Source: a virus. From it: a stretch of 64,000 nucleotides of DNA. Of the stretch, positions 16,131-25,455 are shown piece after piece. Below the pieces are notes generated by a model. That model was not told the origin of the DNA. It ran no database searches and saw only the letters and a program-made list of their open reading frames with translations. The translations under genes and the position numbers were made by a program. Every line of letters begins with the position of its first letter. Within the stretch, counting starts at the first letter, position 1. Where the stretch lies: positions 93,881-157,880 of IMG/VR virus record IMGVR_UViG_3300033553_000338; one strand, 5' to 3'.

Positions 16131-16147
16131 TTCGTATAACACTTTTG
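16131..16147 (+). promoter_or_regulatory. TTCGTATAAC motif (copy 2 of 8), putative phage promoter
   Basis: TTCGTATAAC-ACT-TTTGAAT, directly after the exonuclease stop and about 125 bases upstream of the methyltransferase start. TACCTTTAG follows at 16165-16173. Confidence 0.65.
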
Positions 16148-16171
16148 AATATACAAATTAGTTACTACCTT

Positions 16172-16240
16172 TAGACTCGCTTTTCAATCGAGTTATGTGT
16201 CTATTTTTAAACTGGTAAGTGTCGTTAACCCGGCACTTAC
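16172..16240 (+). promoter_or_regulatory. Structured leader of the methyltransferase gene
   Basis: Two hairpins precede the gene: ACTCG/CGAGT around 16174-16192, and GTAAGTGTCG (16215-16224) pairing with CGGCACTTAC (16231-16240), a 10-bp stem with loop TTAACC. The latter ends 16 bases before the ATG and could be an operator or translational control site; autoregulation is common in C5 methyltransferases. Confidence 0.5.
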
Positions 16241-16255
16241 TTTAAAACTCCAACT

Positions 16256-17761
16256 ATGGAAGATTCATTCAATCCCGATGATATACAATTCATCGTTGTT
16301 GATTTATTTGCCGGTGCCGGTGGTGTTACCACGGGTATTGAACGGGCAAGTTTTCTTGACAAAAAAGTCGCGGTGGTGATTGCTGCCGTAAATCATGACA
16401 TACTGGCCATTGAAAGTCATAAGGCCAATCATCCTCATGCCCATCATTTTATCGAGGATGTACGGACGCTGGAAATGTGCAAATTAATCCCCATTATTGA
16501 TACATATCGAAAGGTATATAAGAATGCCAAGCTAATCCTATGGGCCTCTGCTGAGTGTACTCATTTTAGCGTAGCCAAAGCCGGGCCGAAGGATGAGGGT
16601 AGCAGGACACTTCCGGAAGCTTTGTACAAGTACATTGATGCCATTAACCCCAGCTATGTTCTGGTAGAGAACGTAAAGGAATTCAAAGATTGGGGCCCCT
16701 GTGATGATAACCTCTGCCCAATTAAGGATAGGAAAGGGGAATACTTTAAGGCCTGGAAGAATGAGATCCGATCACGCGGCTACAAATACTCCAGCACGAT
16801 TGACAACGCTGCGGATTTTGGTGGATACACCAGTCGTATTCGATACTTTGGAGGTTTTTACAGACCGTTTGAGAAGATGGTTCACCCCAAGCGAACCCAC
16901 AGTAATAAAGCTGATGAAGGTTTAAAACCACATCTTCCTGTTAAGGATGTTCTGGACTTGGAAGATCACGGGAACTGTATTTTTGCAAAGCAGAAGAGTG
17001 ACAACACGTATCGAAGGATCTACGAGGGACTGCAGAAGCATACCCCACAGGAGTCAACCTTCTTAACCCAGTACAACGGGGCCAGCGGAAGTCACAACAT
17101 CCTGAAGCCTTGCGGGACCTTGACCACCAAAGACCGGTTTGGGAAAATTGCCGTGAGTTTTTTGGATAAGCAGTATGGTACCGGAGTTGCACAAAGCTTG
17201 GACAGACCGTCACCAACGCTGACCACCAATCCAAAAGTTCGGTTGGTGACAGCTCAGTTCATGGACCAGCAGTATGGTAATAGTAAGCCAAGGAGCTTGG
17301 ACGTACCCAGTGGATCACTGACTACAACACCCAAGCAAAACCTGGTGACAGCTCAATTCCTGGATAACCCTCAATGGGGAGGAAACTCCTGGTCCATTGA
17401 CCGGCCATGTTTCACACTGATTGCCCGGATGGATAAAGCTCCTGCGGGAATGGTTACAGTAGAGCAGCAGGAAAGTAGGCCTGACATTCCATTTTTGGAT
17501 AATGACACCCCTTATCAACGGAAGATCAAGGAGTTCATGATCCTCAACTATATTGCCAAGATTTCAATGAGAATGCTGAATATTCCTGAAATGCTGCGGA
17601 TCATGGGGTTTGGTGCAGATTATATCCTGAAAGGGGGAGTTACCGCACAGAAGCGATTTATCGGAAATGCCGTGCATTGTGATTACGCTGAGGCTTGGTT
17701 TGAAGCATTGGCTGAGGTGAATACCCCGGTCAAAGTTGAAGAATTACAGTTAGCAAGCTAA
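16256..17761 (+). CDS. DNA (cytosine-5) methyltransferase with tandem-repeat target domain
   Basis: 501 residues. Motif I is VVDLFAGAGG (15-23, SAM binding). The catalytic Cys101 lies in SAECTHFS, a variant of the usual PC motif IV; motif VI is VENV (137-140); motif VIII is SRIRYFGG; the C-terminal motif X is FIGNAV. The target-recognition region (about 269-401) is built of four ~33-residue repeats of the form F-L-D-x-Q-Y-G ... S-L-D-x-P-x-x-T-L-T-T. It methylates cytosine in host or phage DNA, likely to evade restriction. No cognate endonuclease is nearby. Confidence 0.9.
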   Translation: MEDSFNPDDIQFIVVDLFAGAGGVTTGIERASFLDKKVAVVIAAVNHDILAIESHKANHPHAHHFIEDVRTLEMCKLIPIIDTYRKVYKNAKLILWASAECTHFSVAKAGPKDEGSRTLPEALYKYIDAINPSYVLVENVKEFKDWGPCDDNLCPIKDRKGEYFKAWKNEIRSRGYKYSSTIDNAADFGGYTSRIRYFGGFYRPFEKMVHPKRTHSNKADEGLKPHLPVKDVLDLEDHGNCIFAKQKSDNTYRRIYEGLQKHTPQESTFLTQYNGASGSHNILKPCGTLTTKDRFGKIAVSFLDKQYGTGVAQSLDRPSPTLTTNPKVRLVTAQFMDQQYGNSKPRSLDVPSGSLTTTPKQNLVTAQFLDNPQWGGNSWSIDRPCFTLIARMDKAPAGMVTVEQQESRPDIPFLDNDTPYQRKIKEFMILNYIAKISMRMLNIPEMLRIMGFGADYILKGGVTAQKRFIGNAVHCDYAEAWFEALAEVNTPVKVEELQLAS

Positions 17762-17771
17762 ATATTTAATA

Positions 17772-17942
17772 ATGAACTACAAAGAGAATGTTTCTTATGT
17801 ATCAATATGGGTGATTATCATTTTGGTAACCCTAAGTTGGTCCGCATTTATCACGGTGTCCTTGTTGGACTTCTTCAATGTAATCAATGTGGCTAAAGCC
17901 CTTGAAAGTCTGAAGTGCTTATCTATATTTTTAAATAAATAA
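17772..17942 (+). CDS. Small membrane protein
   Basis: 56 residues, ATG at 17772. One clear hydrophobic helix (SIWVIIILVTLSWSAFITV, residues 11-29) and a short amphipathic tail. It lies between the methyltransferase and the DUF4494-like gene in an otherwise empty 190-bp gap. Function unknown. Confidence 0.5.
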   Translation: MNYKENVSYVSIWVIIILVTLSWSAFITVSLLDFFNVINVAKALESLKCLSIFLNK

Positions 17943-17951
17943 ATAAAAAGA

Positions 17952-18377
17952 ATGAACAAATTTGAAGTGAAGATATCCTATTTAGGGATAGATGAAAAAG
18001 GTAATGCAAAACAACAGGCAGTTGTTATGTTGGTTGATGCAGTGAGTTTCGGGGAAGCCGAAGAAAAGGCTTATAAAAAGTATGATGGTTTTGATCTTCT
18101 TTCGGTGAAGGCTATCAAGTTTTCAAAAATTTACGAGGTCTCTGCCGTTGAGGAGAGTGAGGATGAAGAAACATCAAGCTTTTTCGAGTGTACAGTTCAA
18201 TTTGTAAGCATTGATGAGAATGGTAAAAAACCAAAGGTTATCAAGCAAATCATTCTTGTCCCTGCATTGACCAATGATGATGCCAGCATCAAGCTGAAAG
18301 AGCACTTATCAGGTATGATGGTTGACTACGATGTAGTCCGGGTTTCTTTCTCCCAGATTAAAGAGATTGTCGCTTAG
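17952..18377 (+). CDS. DUF4494-like protein
   Basis: 141 residues made of two similar halves: EVKISYLGIDEKGNAKQQAV...LVDAVSFGEAEEKA and CTVQFVSIDENGKKPKVIKQ...LVPALTNDDASIKL. The strand-turn-strand followed by '[VP]DA.SF.EAE' resembles the Bacteroidota-specific DUF4494 family. The internal duplication is visible by eye. Biological role unknown. A strong terminator follows. Confidence 0.6.
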   Translation: MNKFEVKISYLGIDEKGNAKQQAVVMLVDAVSFGEAEEKAYKKYDGFDLLSVKAIKFSKIYEVSAVEESEDEETSSFFECTVQFVSIDENGKKPKVIKQIILVPALTNDDASIKLKEHLSGMMVDYDVVRVSFSQIKEIVA

Positions 18378-18394
18378 TTTTTATTTTGAAGAAT

Positions 18395-18425
18395 AGGAAG
18401 GCCATGTCATGTGGCCTTCCTTTTT
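18395..18425 (+). terminator. Intrinsic terminator
   Basis: AGGAAGGCCA pairs with TGGCCTTCCT (10 bp, loop TGTCATG), followed by a T run at 18421-18425. It ends the methyltransferase/DUF4494 transcription unit. Confidence 0.85.
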
Positions 18426-18453
18426 AATGGTCATTGTTAACAATAACATAATC

Positions 18454-18960
18454 ATGAAAGAATTTAATATTGGTGTAACCCGAATTGGGTACGCTTCAAA
18501 AACCATTTCAGTCTATACTGACACGGAAGCAGAGGCTGTAAATACGGCCATGGAGATTGCCGGCAACCTTGAATTTTCAGAACAGACAGCGGAGTACTCA
18601 GCTCCTGGAAACCTCTCTGGGGAAGACCAGAGACATGAGCAGTTTATCCGGATGTTGGATCATAACCGGGAGCTGTCCAGCTTTCTACGCGAGACCGTTA
18701 AAGCTATCCAAAGTGGTAACCTGAGAGAACTACTCAAATCCGTGAAGGGTGAAGAGTATGGCAGTAGGGTAGATACCGCAAAACCTCAGGAATGGGTCCA
18801 CACAATGAGGGATGAGTGCAATTACTCCCCGGAATACTTTGTCTGGGATTACAACGGTAATTCCATAGGTGGAGAGCCTTTCAATGTTGCTGCCGCAGTA
18901 ATACGAAGAGCCTTCAACATTTGCAATAACGTTAAAATCGAAGAGCATGAGCAAAACTAG
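18454..18960 (+). CDS. DpnD/PcfM-like domain protein
   Basis: 168 residues from ATG 18454. The first ~45 residues (FNIGVTRIGYASKTISVYTDTEAEAVNTA...) follow the pattern of DpnD/PcfM C-terminal-like small domains: strand, strand, then an Ala/Glu-rich helix. The rest is helical and polar. The stop overlaps the ArdC-like gene by 14 bases. In mobile elements such proteins occur beside antirestriction genes, but the function is unknown. Confidence 0.5.
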   Translation: MKEFNIGVTRIGYASKTISVYTDTEAEAVNTAMEIAGNLEFSEQTAEYSAPGNLSGEDQRHEQFIRMLDHNRELSSFLRETVKAIQSGNLRELLKSVKGEEYGSRVDTAKPQEWVHTMRDECNYSPEYFVWDYNGNSIGGEPFNVAAAVIRRAFNICNNVKIEEHEQN

Positions 18961-19885
18961 AAAGTTGGTTGATGTCTACCAAATGATTACGGACATGATC
19001 ATTGAACAGCTCGAAAAAGGAACTGTGCCTTGGGCTCGTCCGTGGAATGGCCCGGGAGGATTTCCCAAAAACCTGATTTCGGGAAGAGGGTATCGTGGGA
19101 TCAACCTGTTTGTACTGGGGCATTTTGCCTCTGTGTACGGGAGTCCTTATTTCTTAACCTTCAACCAGGCCAAGCGTCTGGGTGGGAATGTAAAGAAAGG
19201 ATCCAAAGGAATTCCGGTGGTCTACTGGAAATTTCTCATCTATAAAGATAAGAATGGGGATGATGATGCTGATGGCAAAACGATTCCCATGCTGAAACAC
19301 TTTACGGTGTTTAACCTGAACCAGGTGGAGAATATGCCTGAGAAGTACCTACCCAAGGAAGAGGAAGAAAGCACCATTGTATTCAATCCAATCGCAGTAG
19401 CAGAGGATTTTGTCAATGGATGGACGGACTGCCCCGAGATCCGGCACGGAGGCAATAGAGCGTATTACTCCGCTGCCAATTATGTGCAGATGCCTGACCA
19501 GGAATCTTTTAAAGCTTCCGAAAGGTACTACAGCACACTTTTTCACGAGCTGGTCCATGCTACCGGGCATTCTGACCATCTGGGCAGACATGCTATGCAA
19601 GCCAGTCACCAATTTGGCTCCAAGGATTATTCATTCGAAGAGCTTGTGGCCGAGATGGGATCAGGTTATGTAGCTGGCTTGTTGGGGATTGACAATGATA
19701 TTGAGCAGTCTGCTTCTTATATCAATGGATGGTTAAAAACATTCAAAGCGGATAAGAAAGTCTTGATGAAAGCAGCTACCCAGTCCCAAAAGGCTGTGGA
19801 GTATATGGTGGATCACCAGAAAAACCCGGAGCTGTTTAAGGAATTGTTTAACATGGACATTGAAGAAATGGAGGAAGTAAAGTGA
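18947..19885 (+). CDS. ardC: ArdC-like antirestriction protein with zincin domain
   Basis: 312 residues. The N-terminal domain (about 1-130) matches ArdC N-domains (DUF1738): YQMITDMIIEQLEKGTVPWARPW, then GRGYRGINLFVL, and VVYWKF. The C-terminal domain is a zinc metallopeptidase with HELVHATGH (His200, Glu201, His204) and a downstream glutamate helix (SFEELVAEMGSGYVAGLLG). ArdC binds single-stranded DNA and protects incoming plasmid or phage DNA from restriction. It is coupled to both neighbours. Confidence 0.85.
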   Translation: MSKTRKLVDVYQMITDMIIEQLEKGTVPWARPWNGPGGFPKNLISGRGYRGINLFVLGHFASVYGSPYFLTFNQAKRLGGNVKKGSKGIPVVYWKFLIYKDKNGDDDADGKTIPMLKHFTVFNLNQVENMPEKYLPKEEEESTIVFNPIAVAEDFVNGWTDCPEIRHGGNRAYYSAANYVQMPDQESFKASERYYSTLFHELVHATGHSDHLGRHAMQASHQFGSKDYSFEELVAEMGSGYVAGLLGIDNDIEQSASYINGWLKTFKADKKVLMKAATQSQKAVEYMVDHQKNPELFKELFNMDIEEMEEVK

Positions 19886-20310
19886 ATGTAATATCATTAA
19901 ATAAAGACCCGGAACGGGAAGAGGAAAGTTTATTGAACTCACTGGTTCCAATAGACCTGGTGGTTGTCAGAGACTGTAGTCTGATTTCAATTACCCCGAT
20001 GTATAAACGCAAAAAACAAGGAGATCCTATCGTGATTCCTGTGGAGAATGCCAGAGCATTGGCCAGAGCACTGGAGCTTGCCGTGGATCCTAACCAAAGG
20101 ATGTATGAAAAAGCGGGTATGTTTCTCTGTGAACCAGACGATCCGGATAACCCTGACTTTACACTTCGGGATGTTGTGGACCGTATCATTGATTTCGATG
20201 GGGACGGGGAAACCCCAATTGAAAATATCGATGGGGTGGTTCTATGGGAAAAAATGTCCAGTAATATTACAGTTGATGAATTTCTGGAGATGATTGAGTA
20301 TGGAAGTTAA
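19882..20310 (+). CDS. Hypothetical protein
   Basis: 142 residues from a GTG that overlaps the ArdC stop (GTGA). Contains an Ala/Arg-rich helix (NARALARALELAVD) and an acidic C-terminus. No family recognised. Overlaps the helicase start by 11 bases. Confidence 0.55.
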   Translation: MNVISLNKDPEREEESLLNSLVPIDLVVVRDCSLISITPMYKRKKQGDPIVIPVENARALARALELAVDPNQRMYEKAGMFLCEPDDPDNPDFTLRDVVDRIIDFDGDGETPIENIDGVVLWEKMSSNITVDEFLEMIEYGS

Positions 20311-21673
20311 ACTAACCAATGACCAGGCAGTAGCCAAAAAGGAAGTTGTTAACTTCCTGAGGAGTAAGGATATCAATAAGATTGAACGTACTCTGATTGG
20401 ATATGCCGGTACCGGAAAGACTTTCCTGATCAATGATATCCTTAAAGAGTTCAATCACCTGCGGGTAGCAGCAGCTACGATCAGTCACTCTGCAAAGAAC
20501 ATTCTCAAAGAGCATGTCGGACCCCATGTGGATTGTTATACGATTGCTCAGCTACTGGGCCTTCGTCAGACATACCGATATGGGAAGGAGGTATTTGTGC
20601 AGCAGCAGGGGATTGATATGACACGGCTCCCCATTTACAACGCAAACATCCTGATCATCGATGAGTGTTCCATGATTGATGAGGAGTTCCATCAAATGAT
20701 CCTAAATGCGATTCCCCCGGATGGGGAGATGAAAATTCTTTACTCCGGGGATTCTGCCCAGTTGCCTCCCGTGAATGAAGACCGGTCTGGGAAAATTGAG
20801 ATATCCCCAACATTTAAAATAGCGGATGTCTCAGAACTTCGTGAGATTGTCCGGTATGGGGAAATTATTGGAACGGTTGCTAAATTTTACAGGGAGCTGA
20901 TTGAATACCTGGATAAACGGGGTAATCCCCAGCTGGCCCTTCAGCAGATACACTCCTTCTACCCCAATTGGAATAATGGATCGGAGAGTATTGTGTACAC
21001 CAATAATTCCAGGTGGTTTTTGGAACAGGCTATCCACGATTTTTCAGAGGATACACTAGGTACCCGGATCATCACGTATCGGAATGAGACCATCGATGTG
21101 AACAACAAGGTCATCCGGGAATACTTTTATGCTGAGGATATCCCCTATGCTGTAGGTGAAGTTCTGATCCTCAATAGGCCTTTCAAACTGGCCGGAAGAG
21201 GGATGCCCAATGGTACGGTATTTCAGATTAGCCAGGTGCATGAGAATTTTACGATCATCCCCAATATTGAGCCTTTACGTGGAGAGAAGAATGAAAAAGT
21301 TATCATTCCATCTTACCATGTCTGGGGGAACATCGTCAACCTGACAACCTTGGAAGCTGGGGAACCTTTTGAGTTCAACGCCATGCATCCAAATGGCAGG
21401 GAGTACTATGATGCCTTGATGGATGAGTACAAACACCGGGCAAAAATCAGTGGCTCCTACTACAATGATATTTCGACATTGAGGGGAGCATTTATTGATG
21501 CCAATCGCTTTTACTGTGTGTCAGCCTATAAATCCCAGGGGCAGAGTATTCGAAACACCTATGTGATGTTATCAGACATCATGGACGTTCACAATCTGGA
21601 TGTTGCAACCAAGCTGCGAAGCCTATATGTTGCAGTCACCAGGGCTAAGAAAAAATGTATCGTACTAATCTAA
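20300..21673 (+). CDS. Dda/RecD-like SF1B DNA helicase
   Basis: 457 residues from ATG 20300 (an in-frame TTG lies 6 bases upstream). Motif Q LTNDQ, motif I GYAGTGKT (Lys40), motif II ILIIDECSM, motif III YSGDSAQLPPV, and C-terminal AYKSQGQS and LYVAVTRAKKK (motifs V-VI). The length and arrangement match phage T4 Dda, a 5'-3' helicase acting in replication start and template switching. It is followed 4 bases later by the DNA polymerase. Confidence 0.88.
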   Translation: MEVKLTNDQAVAKKEVVNFLRSKDINKIERTLIGYAGTGKTFLINDILKEFNHLRVAAATISHSAKNILKEHVGPHVDCYTIAQLLGLRQTYRYGKEVFVQQQGIDMTRLPIYNANILIIDECSMIDEEFHQMILNAIPPDGEMKILYSGDSAQLPPVNEDRSGKIEISPTFKIADVSELREIVRYGEIIGTVAKFYRELIEYLDKRGNPQLALQQIHSFYPNWNNGSESIVYTNNSRWFLEQAIHDFSEDTLGTRIITYRNETIDVNNKVIREYFYAEDIPYAVGEVLILNRPFKLAGRGMPNGTVFQISQVHENFTIIPNIEPLRGEKNEKVIIPSYHVWGNIVNLTTLEAGEPFEFNAMHPNGREYYDALMDEYKHRAKISGSYYNDISTLRGAFIDANRFYCVSAYKSQGQSIRNTYVMLSDIMDVHNLDVATKLRSLYVAVTRAKKKCIVLI

Positions 21674-21677
21674 AACT

Positions 21678-23891
21678 ATGATCTATTTAATTTCAAACCG
21701 GACGTATCCGGTATCTTCAAAGTATCAAATGTGTGCCTTCAGCGACTTTAAGCAGTGGGTATTGCAACAGCAAGGTTATGAACTGGACATTGAGACCAAC
21801 CTGGAGGAAGACATCCTTTTAAAGGAAATTCATGTTATCCAGTTTGGTTCCCTCTGTGGCCAATACCAGTTTGTGCTGGATGTTGAGGGGCTTACCCCGG
21901 AACAACTTGAAGAGCTGAAGGAAGTTCTTAGGAACGACAATCAAACCAAGGTAGGTTTCTATCTCCTGTTTGAGTATTCTGTCATCCTTCAGTGCTGGGG
22001 TGTCCGTATCAACAACCTGTTTGATGTGATGATCATGTTCAAGCTCTTGCTAAATGGGAGAGATCTGGAAGAGAACAATGATTTGAAGTTGGTAGACTGT
22101 TTACGCGAATACCTGGGGATTGAAATCTCTAAGGATGAGCAAACAACATTTACCAAGTTACCCATGTCCGAACGTCAGATTATCTATGCAGCAACGGATG
22201 TGATGCACCTGACCAAGTTGATAAATCTCGCGTATTCCTGGGAGTTGGAAGAGCCTTACTTTGAATGGGACCCCATGCGGAAAGCCTATCAGAATATGGG
22301 CACCCGGAGGTTTAAGCCTGCAGAGGAGATCCATGAATCCATTAAGCTTCGGATGAGGGCCTTACCTGCAATGGGTGAGATTCTGGTTAATCCGTTCAAG
22401 TTCAATAAGGAGACCTGGGATCGAAACATCGTGTGGGCACAAGGAGAAGCTGACAAGGAGTATGCTATTATGGCCGGATACATCCGCGAAAACCTTTGGG
22501 ATGAGTCAGTTGCGCTGGGATTCCTTGTTCCAGAAGATCAGATCACCATCAAGTGGACCTCAACCAAGCAACGAGCTGAGGTCTTGAAGCTCCTTTATCC
22601 GGACCTGAACAACTTCAAAATGCCGGCACTGCGGATCTACGAGAAAACCCTGGGTGAAAAGAACTACCTGAAGTATGTTCTGGACAAACAGTTTTCCGCG
22701 CTGAATGCCAGGCTGATTAGTGAGGTTCCTAACCTTTTCGAAGGTACTCCTTACTTTCAGAAGAAAGGGGAATTACTAATCAACTTCGGCTCACCTCCGC
22801 AACGATTAAAGTTGTTGCAAGTTGAGAACCCGGAATTAACATTCACCAATAAGGAAGCCTTGGAAAAAGTTGAGGGTCCTTTGGTGAATGCCTACAAAAA
22901 CTGGGTTAAGAAAACCAAGCTGGTGTCCAGCTACGGAGAGAATTTCTACAAGTACATCTGTGTGGATGGTAACATCCGTGCCCGTAGCATTGACCCTGTA
23001 CTGGTAACCGGACGAATAGCCATTAAGAAACCTGGGATGCAGACCATTCCAGCAGATGAAGGGTATTACATTGGTGACCGGTACCGGGAAGCTTTTGAAG
23101 CTCCAATTGATGACGAAGGGTACCAGTGGTGGGTGTCTGCCGTGGACTTTGGCTCACAGGAGTTAAATATTATTGCGGACATCTCGGAATGTAATGCCTG
23201 GATCTATGCCAACCAGAATGACCTGGACATCCACTCCATATCTTCGGGACTTATTTTCAAAGATAAGTGGGTAGCCGCTGGGGGAGACCCGGGTGGAGAC
23301 AAGGCCAAGGTAAAGCAGTACAGCATGGATGCCAAGGAAATGCGTGGTAAGTCCAAGACCTGCTCTTTTGGGCTGGCCTTTGGACTGGGAGCTACGGGAG
23401 CTTCAAAAAAGATGGATGTTCCAATCCCTGAGGCTAAGCAGATTATCCATAGTTTCTTCACAGGTTTACCTGAGTTGGACGTTTATTTTGATAAAGCTGC
23501 TAAATTTGGACAGGCTAACGGATGGATCGCAACCATGCCTCCGTTTAATTTCAGAAGGTATTTTCCGGAATGGAATGAGTACCGGATGAGCAACAAGGCC
23601 TTTGGCAGTATTTCCAGGGAGAGTAAAAACTTCCGAATTCAGTCCATGGGTGGGGAACAGAGCTTACAAGCTTTGTACCTGATTTACCAAGCCATCAAAG
23701 AGAGGAATGAATGGGGAAGAGTTAAGATTGTATTCTCACTCCATGATGCCACTCAATGTTTGGTGAGGGATGATTACAAAGAAGAATGGGGGCAGCTCCA
23801 TGTCAAAGCGATGGAAGAAGGGGCAATGATTAACATGAAGCATGTTAAAATCCCCGGGGACCTGACTATGACAAAAACCTGGACTAAGTAG
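21678..23891 (+). CDS. Family A DNA polymerase with 3'-5' exonuclease
   Basis: 737 residues. N-terminal DnaQ/RNase D-type exonuclease: Exo I LDIET (Asp37, Glu39) and Exo III YAATDVMHL. The polymerase domain has motif A VDFGSQEL with Asp490, motif B RGKSKTCSFGLAFGLG and motif C SLHDATQ with Asp690. Compared with E. coli Pol I, the Tyr of motif A and the motif C glutamate (HDE to HDA) are substituted, while both metal-binding aspartates remain. No 5' nuclease domain. Likely the replicative polymerase of this element. Confidence 0.9.
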   Translation: MIYLISNRTYPVSSKYQMCAFSDFKQWVLQQQGYELDIETNLEEDILLKEIHVIQFGSLCGQYQFVLDVEGLTPEQLEELKEVLRNDNQTKVGFYLLFEYSVILQCWGVRINNLFDVMIMFKLLLNGRDLEENNDLKLVDCLREYLGIEISKDEQTTFTKLPMSERQIIYAATDVMHLTKLINLAYSWELEEPYFEWDPMRKAYQNMGTRRFKPAEEIHESIKLRMRALPAMGEILVNPFKFNKETWDRNIVWAQGEADKEYAIMAGYIRENLWDESVALGFLVPEDQITIKWTSTKQRAEVLKLLYPDLNNFKMPALRIYEKTLGEKNYLKYVLDKQFSALNARLISEVPNLFEGTPYFQKKGELLINFGSPPQRLKLLQVENPELTFTNKEALEKVEGPLVNAYKNWVKKTKLVSSYGENFYKYICVDGNIRARSIDPVLVTGRIAIKKPGMQTIPADEGYYIGDRYREAFEAPIDDEGYQWWVSAVDFGSQELNIIADISECNAWIYANQNDLDIHSISSGLIFKDKWVAAGGDPGGDKAKVKQYSMDAKEMRGKSKTCSFGLAFGLGATGASKKMDVPIPEAKQIIHSFFTGLPELDVYFDKAAKFGQANGWIATMPPFNFRRYFPEWNEYRMSNKAFGSISRESKNFRIQSMGGEQSLQALYLIYQAIKERNEWGRVKIVFSLHDATQCLVRDDYKEEWGQLHVKAMEEGAMINMKHVKIPGDLTMTKTWTK

Positions 23892-23924
23892 TTTACATTA
23901 ACTCACTTTAATACCATTAAACAC

Positions 23925-24842
23925 ATGTCACGATCAATTAAATTCAAGATTACTCAAGTAGAACCATTCACTAAGGCACAGCTAAGGAGACTGTATAATA
24001 TTTCAGAATTTTTCTCCAGCAGCTTTGAGTGGTCTATTGATAAGTTTTGGGTCGGGCCGGGACCTATTGAACCTGTCCCTATACCTGGGAAGGACCCTAA
24101 GGAAGTAGCATTGACTATTTCCAAATCCATTGAAGCCTTAATGATAACAGGGTCTCACATGATTGATGCCATTGAATCATTGGAGCAGCAGGGAGTTCTA
24201 AAAAGTATTGTTCCGCTTCGATCCAATACCTACATAGGAATATGTAGGGTAGGGGGCAATGAATCCAATGCCCGTCAAGTTGTCAAAGCACTCTCAGAAG
24301 TATCCATCATGTTGAGGGATTCTTGTGTGTTTGTAGAGGATGAGGGGCATTACCTCAAAACGGATATCATCCTGAGGGAGGGTTCGGCTTTGCCAAATCC
24401 TCAATGGATCCGTAAATTAATGAACGAGGTAGGAATATTCCTAACATCTTTTAATCAGGATGTTAGGGTGATGTCCTACTCAAAAACCTTAATGAAATAT
24501 TTTATCCAGGATTGTGAAGTTCGGTTTAAAACTTACCAGCAAGTTCTCGCTTTATTGAATAGAGAGTACGGTATCAGCTTAAAGGCCATGGATGACTACA
24601 AAAACGTGGACACCATTCTTTGGCCAAGCTTCAACATGTTCACCCGATCAATCAAGGTAACTGACTTTGCTGAGTACACACCATCAATGGAAAACCTTAT
24701 CGGGGGATATCTGGGGGAATACTGGGATCTTATTCCTGGGTATGACCCGGAAACCGAAAGCTACAGACTGTTGACGGAGATTCATCAAAAGCTGAAAAAC
24801 CACAATCCTAAGATCAACGTGTTTCGTAGGGTGAGTGATTAA
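23925..24842 (+). CDS. Hypothetical protein
   Basis: 305 residues, no membrane segment. Contains helical stretches (EVALTISKSIEALMITGSHM; QVVKALSEVSIMLRDS). Located between DNA polymerase and lysozyme. No recognised family; a replication accessory role is only guesswork from position. Confidence 0.55.
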   Translation: MSRSIKFKITQVEPFTKAQLRRLYNISEFFSSSFEWSIDKFWVGPGPIEPVPIPGKDPKEVALTISKSIEALMITGSHMIDAIESLEQQGVLKSIVPLRSNTYIGICRVGGNESNARQVVKALSEVSIMLRDSCVFVEDEGHYLKTDIILREGSALPNPQWIRKLMNEVGIFLTSFNQDVRVMSYSKTLMKYFIQDCEVRFKTYQQVLALLNREYGISLKAMDDYKNVDTILWPSFNMFTRSIKVTDFAEYTPSMENLIGGYLGEYWDLIPGYDPETESYRLLTEIHQKLKNHNPKINVFRRVSD

Positions 24843-24856
24843 CCAAAAATCTTACA

Positions 24857-25420
24857 ATGCAAATAATTAAAGGATTGGCAATCTTATGCCTGGTGTTATC
24901 CACCATAACTGTAAACTCCGGAACTATTGACCGGGATTATAAGTATGAACGGTACCATGAGGCTCAGGAGTATTGTCAAATTGAAGCGTTCCATGACCTT
25001 TTTATCAGTTCAATAGCATACTTAAAGGAGGCCGAAGGTTTTTCTTCAGAGCTTTACCTGTGCCCAGCTGGGCATCTTACTATTGGATACGGTAAAAGTG
25101 TTCAGGACAGCAGTATCAACCATGTCACAGAGGAAGTGGCAGAGGTTATGTTATACCTCCACTTTGAGGATGAAATTCAATACATCGAAAGGGATCTTCA
25201 AATGTCAAGGTATGACTCACCAGGTAAGGTACTCGCATGTGCTTTATTTATTTACAACGTAGGGAGAGGTTCGTGGACAAAGAGTGCTATCAGAAAAAGT
25301 GTAAAACATGATTTGGATATCTCAGGTGAGATTATGAAATGGGTACATATTAAGAAGAAAAAATCAAAAAGTCTTTTGAAAAGAAGGCAATTTGAACTAA
25401 ATTTGTATATCGGTTCTTAA
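24857..25420 (+). CDS. Endolysin, GH24 (T4/P21-type) lysozyme
   Basis: 187 residues. N-terminal hydrophobic segment (residues 4-20), a signal peptide or signal-anchor, then a catalytic core with Glu60-x8-Cys69-x5-Thr75 (EGFSSELYLCPAGHLTIGYG), the E-8-D/C-5-T spacing of GH24 lysozymes. It cleaves peptidoglycan between MurNAc and GlcNAc. The secretory N-terminus suggests Sec export and a SAR-type or signal-peptide route, so a pore-forming holin may not be strictly needed. The C-terminus is very basic (HIKKKKSKSLLKRR). Confidence 0.85.
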   Translation: MQIIKGLAILCLVLSTITVNSGTIDRDYKYERYHEAQEYCQIEAFHDLFISSIAYLKEAEGFSSELYLCPAGHLTIGYGKSVQDSSINHVTEEVAEVMLYLHFEDEIQYIERDLQMSRYDSPGKVLACALFIYNVGRGSWTKSAIRKSVKHDLDISGEIMKWVHIKKKKSKSLLKRRQFELNLYIGS

Positions 25421-25455
25421 TTTACAGGTATCCAATATTTAAGAGGAAGGATTAT

